Shown: positions 59,713-64,000 of the stretch, piece after piece
Layout: each line of letters opens with the position of its first letter
How positions within the stretch are numbered: position 1 is the stretch's first letter
From: Morchella semilibera
Lineage: Eukaryota > Ascomycota > Pezizomycetes > Pezizales > Morchellaceae
Direction of reading: 5' to 3'
Length of the DNA: 64,000 nt
NCBI GenBank assembly: GCA_009192285.1
Contig: WBVU01000003.1
Span: 5,115,973-5,179,972 of the forward strand
The notes under the pieces: generated by a model
Seen by the model: the letters and a program-made list of their open reading frames with translations, nothing else
The model's database searches: none
Told to the model about the DNA's origin: nothing
Made by a program: the position numbers and the translations under genes

Positions 59713-61557
59713 CTAAAACGTGCTCCCGGCCAACCTGCTCGCCGCATTCCTCGCATCTAACCTATCCTCATCCCCGACTCCTGCGCCCAGCCCCGCCTCC
59801 TCCTCCACCTCCTTCACGACCCCCACCCCGTTACCCTCCAGGTGCCCGCTCGCGCCGGGCCTGTTGACGCCCGGGGCCCGCTGCACGCCGCTCCATGCAT
59901 CGCCGGCGGGGCCTTGGCTAACCCGTAAGCTAGCCCTCCGACTGGCCGGCGGCGCGTCCCTGCCGAGCCTGCTTAGCCCGCCGCTCGCGTCAATGGCGCG
60001 GACGTCGGGGCGGACGCTCTCGAGCGTTGCGAGCGTGCGGCGCTCGGCCTCGATCTGGCGGAGGCAGTAGTCGCGGATGCTGTTTCTTGTGTCGCGGGCG
60101 GTACGTGCGAACCAGCGGCGGCGCTCGAGGACCAGGTTGGAGGTGACGCGTTTAACCTTGGTTTCGAGGTGTGTTTCCGTTCCCCTAGCCTCCTCGAGGG
60201 CCTGGAGGGCCTCGTCGACCTTGTCGCGCTTGAGGGCGCCCTTGGACTTTAGGACCTCGACGGTCTGCAGCTTGGAGCGGGTGTCCTTTTTGGCGGCTTC
60301 GAGCTCGCGCATGAGGATTTGGCGGTTTGTCAACGTCTCTTTGACGATGAAGGCGTCGGAGCTGTGGTAGTTGAGGGGGTCGCCGAGGGTTGTAGCTTCG
60401 GCGGTGGCCTGGGCGGCGTGGAAGTCGCCGACGGATTGGATGGTTTTTCCGAGCTTGCGGAAGGCGTTGGCCATGCCCGCGTGGGTCTCTGTCTGCGACA
60501 GCGCAAAGAGCCGGATTCCGAGCTCGGACTCGGCTAGACCTACGCCGCGCCGCGACTTTACGACGCGGTCAACCTTCTGGCCAGTCTCCATGGTGCCGAG
60601 ATAGAACGCCTTGACGACGGGCGGGCCTGCTCGAGCTCGGGCGTGTCGTCGGGGCGGTGGCGCAAACTGCTTGATGACCCTCCTGCGCACGCCCGTCGCG
60701 GGCTGCTTCCTGCGCACCACGGGACTGTATCCAAAGTCCGACTCGACAAAAAAGACAATCTCCTCGTCCCTGATGAGGACCTCATTGCTGCAGACGGTGT
60801 TGAGCCATCTCTGCATTGCCGCCTTGACGCGCGCCTCATCCTCGTCCGTGCCGACGCCGGCGCTGGTGCTCGGCGGCGGTACGGCCGGAACGATGCACTC
60901 GGGATTGCTGGAGAGCAGGTGGTTTGCGAGCTTCTGAAACTCGGGATGGGTGCGGCGTACATCGCGAAACTGCGTCGTGCGGAACTTTGGCAGGTTTGTC
61001 TGTAGAGATGTGGTCAGATAGTACACGTCATCCGGGCTGGTGATGTGGGGCGGGAGATTGAGGTTCTGGCTTACGTGGACGTCGAATTTGAGGATGAGGT
61101 CCTTTCGGCCGGTACGTTCGAGGGCGGTAATTTTTGCCTGGATACGGTGCTGCGGCCGCTGCTGCTGTTGATGGTGGTGTTGGTGCTGCTGTTGTTGGTG
61201 CTGCTGCTGTTGCTGTTGCTGCTCTTGTACTTGCGGCGAGGGCTGCTGATGTTGTGCAGCCTGGTGCTCATCCCCTTCGACGTCCTCCTCGCTCTGCTGG
61301 GCCTCTACCGGGAAACGGGGTGTATCCGGAGCGAACCCGGGACTCTTGAACCCATCGTCGACGTTCCGGATATACTGCTGTGGCTGTCCAAAGCCGTTGT
61401 CGTCCATGCTGGGGCCGGGATTGAAGGGCCCAGGCGTGAACGGTGGATCCGTATCGTGTGGGGTGTAGGACGTATGGACGTGCTGTGTTGCAAATGGCTG
61501 CTCGGTGGGGTCGTCGCCGAAACCACCAGTGTCTGAGGCGAGTACTGAATAGTCCAT
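59713..61557 (-). CDS. VPS17: VPS17-like retromer sorting nexin (PX-BAR)
   Basis: VPS17 pairs with VPS5 to form the membrane-bending half of retromer, which returns cargo receptors from endosomes to the Golgi. Two exons on the minus strand, 61075-61557 and 59713-60999, give 589 residues. The 75-nt intron (GTAAGC...CTACAG, branch CTGAC) is in frame and free of stops, but splicing restores LKFDVH-TNLPKFRTTQFRDVRR, as expected of the family. The N-terminus is acidic and disordered and ends in a Gln/His tract. The PX domain runs from about residue 138 to 255, with ALERTGRKD, NPECIVPAVPPP, DEDEARVKAAMQRWLNTVCS and FFVESDFGYSP. The helical BAR region (about 320-520) is Lys/Glu-rich and contains RRRWFARTARDTRNSI. 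The Gly/Ala-rich tail is poorly conserved. Divergent from MEF2 across 1.1 kb. Confidence 0.94.
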   Translation of the reverse strand: MDYSVLASDTGGFGDDPTEQPFATQHVHTSYTPHDTDPPFTPGPFNPGPSMDDNGFGQPQQYIRNVDDGFKSPGFAPDTPRFPVEAQQSEEDVEGDEHQAAQHQQPSPQVQEQQQQQQQHQQQQHQHHHQQQQRPQHRIQAKITALERTGRKDLILKFDVHVSQNLNLPPHITSPDDVYYLTTSLQTNLPKFRTTQFRDVRRTHPEFQKLANHLLSSNPECIVPAVPPPSTSAGVGTDEDEARVKAAMQRWLNTVCSNEVLIRDEEIVFFVESDFGYSPVVRRKQPATGVRRRVIKQFAPPPRRHARARAGPPVVKAFYLGTMETGQKVDRVVKSRRGVGLAESELGIRLFALSQTETHAGMANAFRKLGKTIQSVGDFHAAQATAEATTLGDPLNYHSSDAFIVKETLTNRQILMRELEAAKKDTRSKLQTVEVLKSKGALKRDKVDEALQALEEARGTETHLETKVKRVTSNLVLERRRWFARTARDTRNSIRDYCLRQIEAERRTLATLESVRPDVRAIDASGGLSRLGRDAPPASRRASLRVSQGPAGDAWSGVQRAPGVNRPGASGHLEGNGVGVVKEVEEEAGLGAGVGDEDRLDARNAASRLAGSTF

Positions 61558-62651
61558 TGTGTGGGGGTGGGGGGGGGGGAGGTGTTGGTAAGGTGAACGA
61601 GGTGGTGTTTCAGGGGATGGAGGTGGCGGGGATGAGGAATGTAGAACTCCGAGGCAGGTAGGGATTAGAATGTGCTGGGGGGCAGGGGGATGGTGGGAGG
61701 GGAGAGATGAGATTGATGATGGATGGATGAATATAGAATGTCTGCCTCTGATCTCTGACTTGAGATGGTGATATTGATGGTGATGATGATGATGATGATG
61801 ATGATGATGAGAAGAAGTTGTCGTGAGTTGAGTTATGCAGCATCATCCATCATCATCCATCACAAGAATCTTTGATTGGCTGTGTGTGTGTGGCTGGTGA
61901 GTGGAAGCGACGACGCCACAGTTGCGAGTGATATGCGGTGAGTTGTTCCGGACAGGATCCCCTTTAATTCCATTGTCAATTGAGGACATACATATAGACG
62001 TGTATGTACCCTTAAAGACAAGCAATAAACTGTATACTGTGCTTGTATATCGGTATTCTATTCGTTATCTCCCGACCGTGTTCTTCTGTCGGGAGTCGAC
62101 TGCACTACAGATGCATCATGAACGATAACGGTGCGGCGTCCTGCCAATTGCAAACACAGCCGCTCCCTCCCCACCCTCCATCGCGCCTTATCGCACCGTT
62201 AGTTGTGGCCATTAAGGTCAACCCTGACCCTTGAACTGAGAGTCCATGTTCGATCGAGACCGGTTGCATGAACGGTATCAGGCCTCTATGAATATAACTC
62301 TGTAGCCCAGTACAAAGGAGAATATGAGCATATTTCAGACCGGCTATTAATTAAATCATACCTGTATCCATCTCCCGAGAGAGGACAATCAGCAGCTCGG
62401 CCATGGGCTGGGGTGTGGTCGTCGGAGATAGACTTCCTATGGGTGGGTGAGATTATAATTATCATACCTCTTCTCCCCAATCCTGTTTCCAATCCTGTCC
62501 CACCCACACCCCCGAGTGAGACACCATGACTCAACCGCCTCAATTCGACACCGCAACTCCACCACGCAGTTACCCTGCCTGTCCCGACGATGCCTGAGGC
62601 AAAACCTCCACTGCTACGAACTACTACAAACTACCAATTAATATATACACC
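61558..62651. promoter_or_regulatory. Shared upstream region of VPS17 and MEF2
   Basis: The two genes diverge from this interval of about 1.1 kb, so both promoters must lie in it. It holds a (GAT)n microsatellite at about 61780-61811, pyrimidine-rich patches before each start and no gene. No individual regulatory site can be named. Confidence 0.5.
61780..61811. repeat. (GAT)n microsatellite
   Basis: About ten GAT/TGA units in a row, about 220 bases upstream of the VPS17 start. Confidence 0.93.
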
Positions 62652-64000
62652 ATGCTCCGCCGCCTCCTCCTCCGCTGCCGCCCACCAACATGCCACCCTC
62701 CGCCTCCATCCCTCCCGCGCACGACACTCCCACTGCGGAGCCCACCAACGGCGGGATACCGACGATACGCCAGCAGCACACCAGAGCAGGCGCCCGTGCC
62801 GCTGCCGCATACAAGGAATATCGGCATTATTGCACATATCGATGCTGTGAGTGCGCCATAGCGCCCCACTTCTCTCTGGGGGGAGCTGACGGGTTGGTGG
62901 TGGTAGGGGAAAACGACGACGACAGAGAGAATGCTGTATTATAGCGGGTTTACGAGGAGGATTGGAGGTCTGGTGCCTTGCTCTGTGCTGTTTTGTGTGG
63001 TTTCTGCAGATATAGTTAGAGTTTGTAGATGTTGTGGCTCTGTGGGGGTGCAATATATAGCTATTGCATTGCGAACCAGAGACCCAGTCCTAAAGTCCTC
63101 ATATATATATATTCTATATAACATTATACTACTACTACTACGGACAATTGCTGATCCTTCCTCCCATCCACAGAAGTCGACGAAGGCTCCACCGTAATGG
63201 ACTACCTCCCCGCCGAGCGCACCCGCGGCATCACCATCACCTCCGCCGCCATAACCTTCACCTGGACGCCCTCGTCCTCCACAACCGCCCACACAATCAA
63301 CCTCATCGACACGCCAGGCCACGCCGACTTCACCTTCGAGGTCGAGCGATCGATCCGCGTTCTCGACGGCGCAATCACCATCCTCGACGGCGTCGCCGGC
63401 GTCGAGGCCCAGACCGAGAAGGTGTGGCGCCAGGCCCACGCCTACGCCATCCCGCGCATCATCTTCGTCAACAAGCTCGACCGCGTCGGCGCCCGCTTCG
63501 GCCCCACGGTCCGCGAGGTGGCCGCAAAGCTCGCCGGCTGGCCCGCCGTCTGCCACCTCCCAGTCTACGACGTGGACCCCCGCGGCGGGGAGGACGTCTT
63601 CCGCGGCGTGGTGGACGTCGTGGAGAAGCGCGTCTTCCTCTGGGATGGCGGCGACGGCCAGAAGATTGAGCTGCGCGACTATGTGTGGCTGGCTGCGCAG
63701 CGGCCAGAGCTGTATGCGGAGGCCGTGGCGGCAAGGGTGGCGCTGGTGGAGCTCCTCGCGGAGCACGACGAGGACCTCGTCGAGGTGTTTATGGAGCTCG
63801 AGGACCACGCGCTGATCCCCGCGGCGGCGATCAAGGCGTCGCTGCGAAAGTCGACGCTCAAGGGCGACGGGAAGATAATCCCCATCTTTGCCGGGGCCAG
63901 CTTCCGCAACATTGGCGTCCAGCCGCTGCTGGACGCAGTGGTGGACCTCCTGCCGTCGCCCGTGGACCGCCCGCCCGTCGCTGTCTCGTACGGCGGGGGC
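62652..64000 (+). CDS. MEF2: Mitochondrial EF-G2 / ribosome-releasing factor 2 (MEF2/GFM2-like), 5' part
   Basis: A translational GTPase that splits mitochondrial ribosomes after termination. Three exons are visible: 62652-62846, 62907-62967 and 63174 to beyond the window end. The first 45 or so residues are Arg/Leu/Pro-rich without acidic residues, as in a mitochondrial presequence. Intron 1 (60 nt, GTGAGT...GGTAG) splits the P-loop: IGIIAHIDA joins [20 protein letters not shown]. Intron 2 (206 nt, donor GTCTGG, acceptor CACAG) leads into [20 protein letters not shown], the switch I region. [16 protein letters not shown] (G3) and [12 protein letters not shown] (G4) follow. The VMDYLPAER form fits EF-G2 better than EF-G1, whose usual text is MDSMELERQRGI. 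The rest of domain II onward lies outside the window. The gene is strongly GC-rich compared with its surroundings. Confidence 0.93.

Noticed and set aside
60558-61536. Several open frames of 100-160 codons over VPS17
   Set aside because: Shadows of the VPS17 coding frame; only the minus-strand frame gives PX and BAR signatures.
62939-63808. Long minus-strand open frame of 289 codons
   Set aside because: It lies antisense to exons 2 and 3 of the EF-G2 gene and owes its length to the GC-rich codon bias there. The plus strand shows all GTPase motifs in order.

Overview
The window looks like nuclear DNA of a filamentous ascomycete (Pezizomycotina). The genes have many short introns (about 50-100 nt) with CTAAC/CTAAT/CTGAC-type branch sites. 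The proteins are typical of ascomycetes: an ALG5 dolichyl-phosphate glucosyltransferase, a 3-ketodihydrosphingosine reductase, a VPS17 retromer sorting nexin, an EST1/SMG6-like PIN protein, a Bax-inhibitor family protein and a mitochondrial EF-G2. Gene density is very low, about ten protein-coding loci in 64 kb. The long AT-rich spaces between genes are full of small inverted-repeat elements. That is a transposon-bloated genome of the kind seen in truffles and other Pezizomycetes, but the species cannot be fixed from this sequence alone.

Layout. At 1-417 (minus) is the N-terminal part of an ankyrin-repeat protein that runs off the left edge. Just upstream of it, at 593-2150, sits an apparently intact Tc1/mariner element with perfect 36-bp terminal inverted repeats, TA target duplications and a transposase interrupted by one 52-nt intron. 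A Bax-inhibitor-1 family gene follows (4511-5444, minus). An orphan ORF with a duplicated motif lies at 11449-12144 (plus). A GT8-like type II membrane glycosyltransferase is at 16459-17628 (plus). ALG5 (21558-22765), KDSR/TSC10 (24149-25336) and a small unknown gene (28164-28748) all lie on the minus strand. A desert of about 15.6 kb (28749-44398) carries only repeats. The nine-exon EST1/SMG6-like gene (44399-48553, plus) comes next, then another 11-kb repeat-rich desert. The divergent pair VPS17 (59713-61557, minus) and MEF2/RRF2-type mitochondrial EF-G2 (62652-64000+, plus) closes the window.

The genes do not form one pathway. ALG5 and KDSR are ER lipid and glycolipid enzymes, and the Bax-inhibitor protein acts in ER or vacuolar membranes. 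The GT8-like protein has a membrane anchor. VPS17 works in endosome-to-Golgi retrieval, the EST1/SMG6-like protein probably acts in RNA decay or telomere biology, and EF-G2 acts in mitochondrial ribosome recycling.

The most striking signal lies outside the genes. The palindromic octamer TACATGTA occurs at least 56 times, where one or two would be expected by chance, and no copy falls in an exon I modelled. It is exactly the footprint expected when a Tc1-type element with CA...TG ends leaves a TA site. The intact element at 593-2150 has such ends. The window may therefore record very heavy past cut-and-paste transposition, alongside several MITE families, including a 50-bp mini-element with a perfect 9-bp target duplication.
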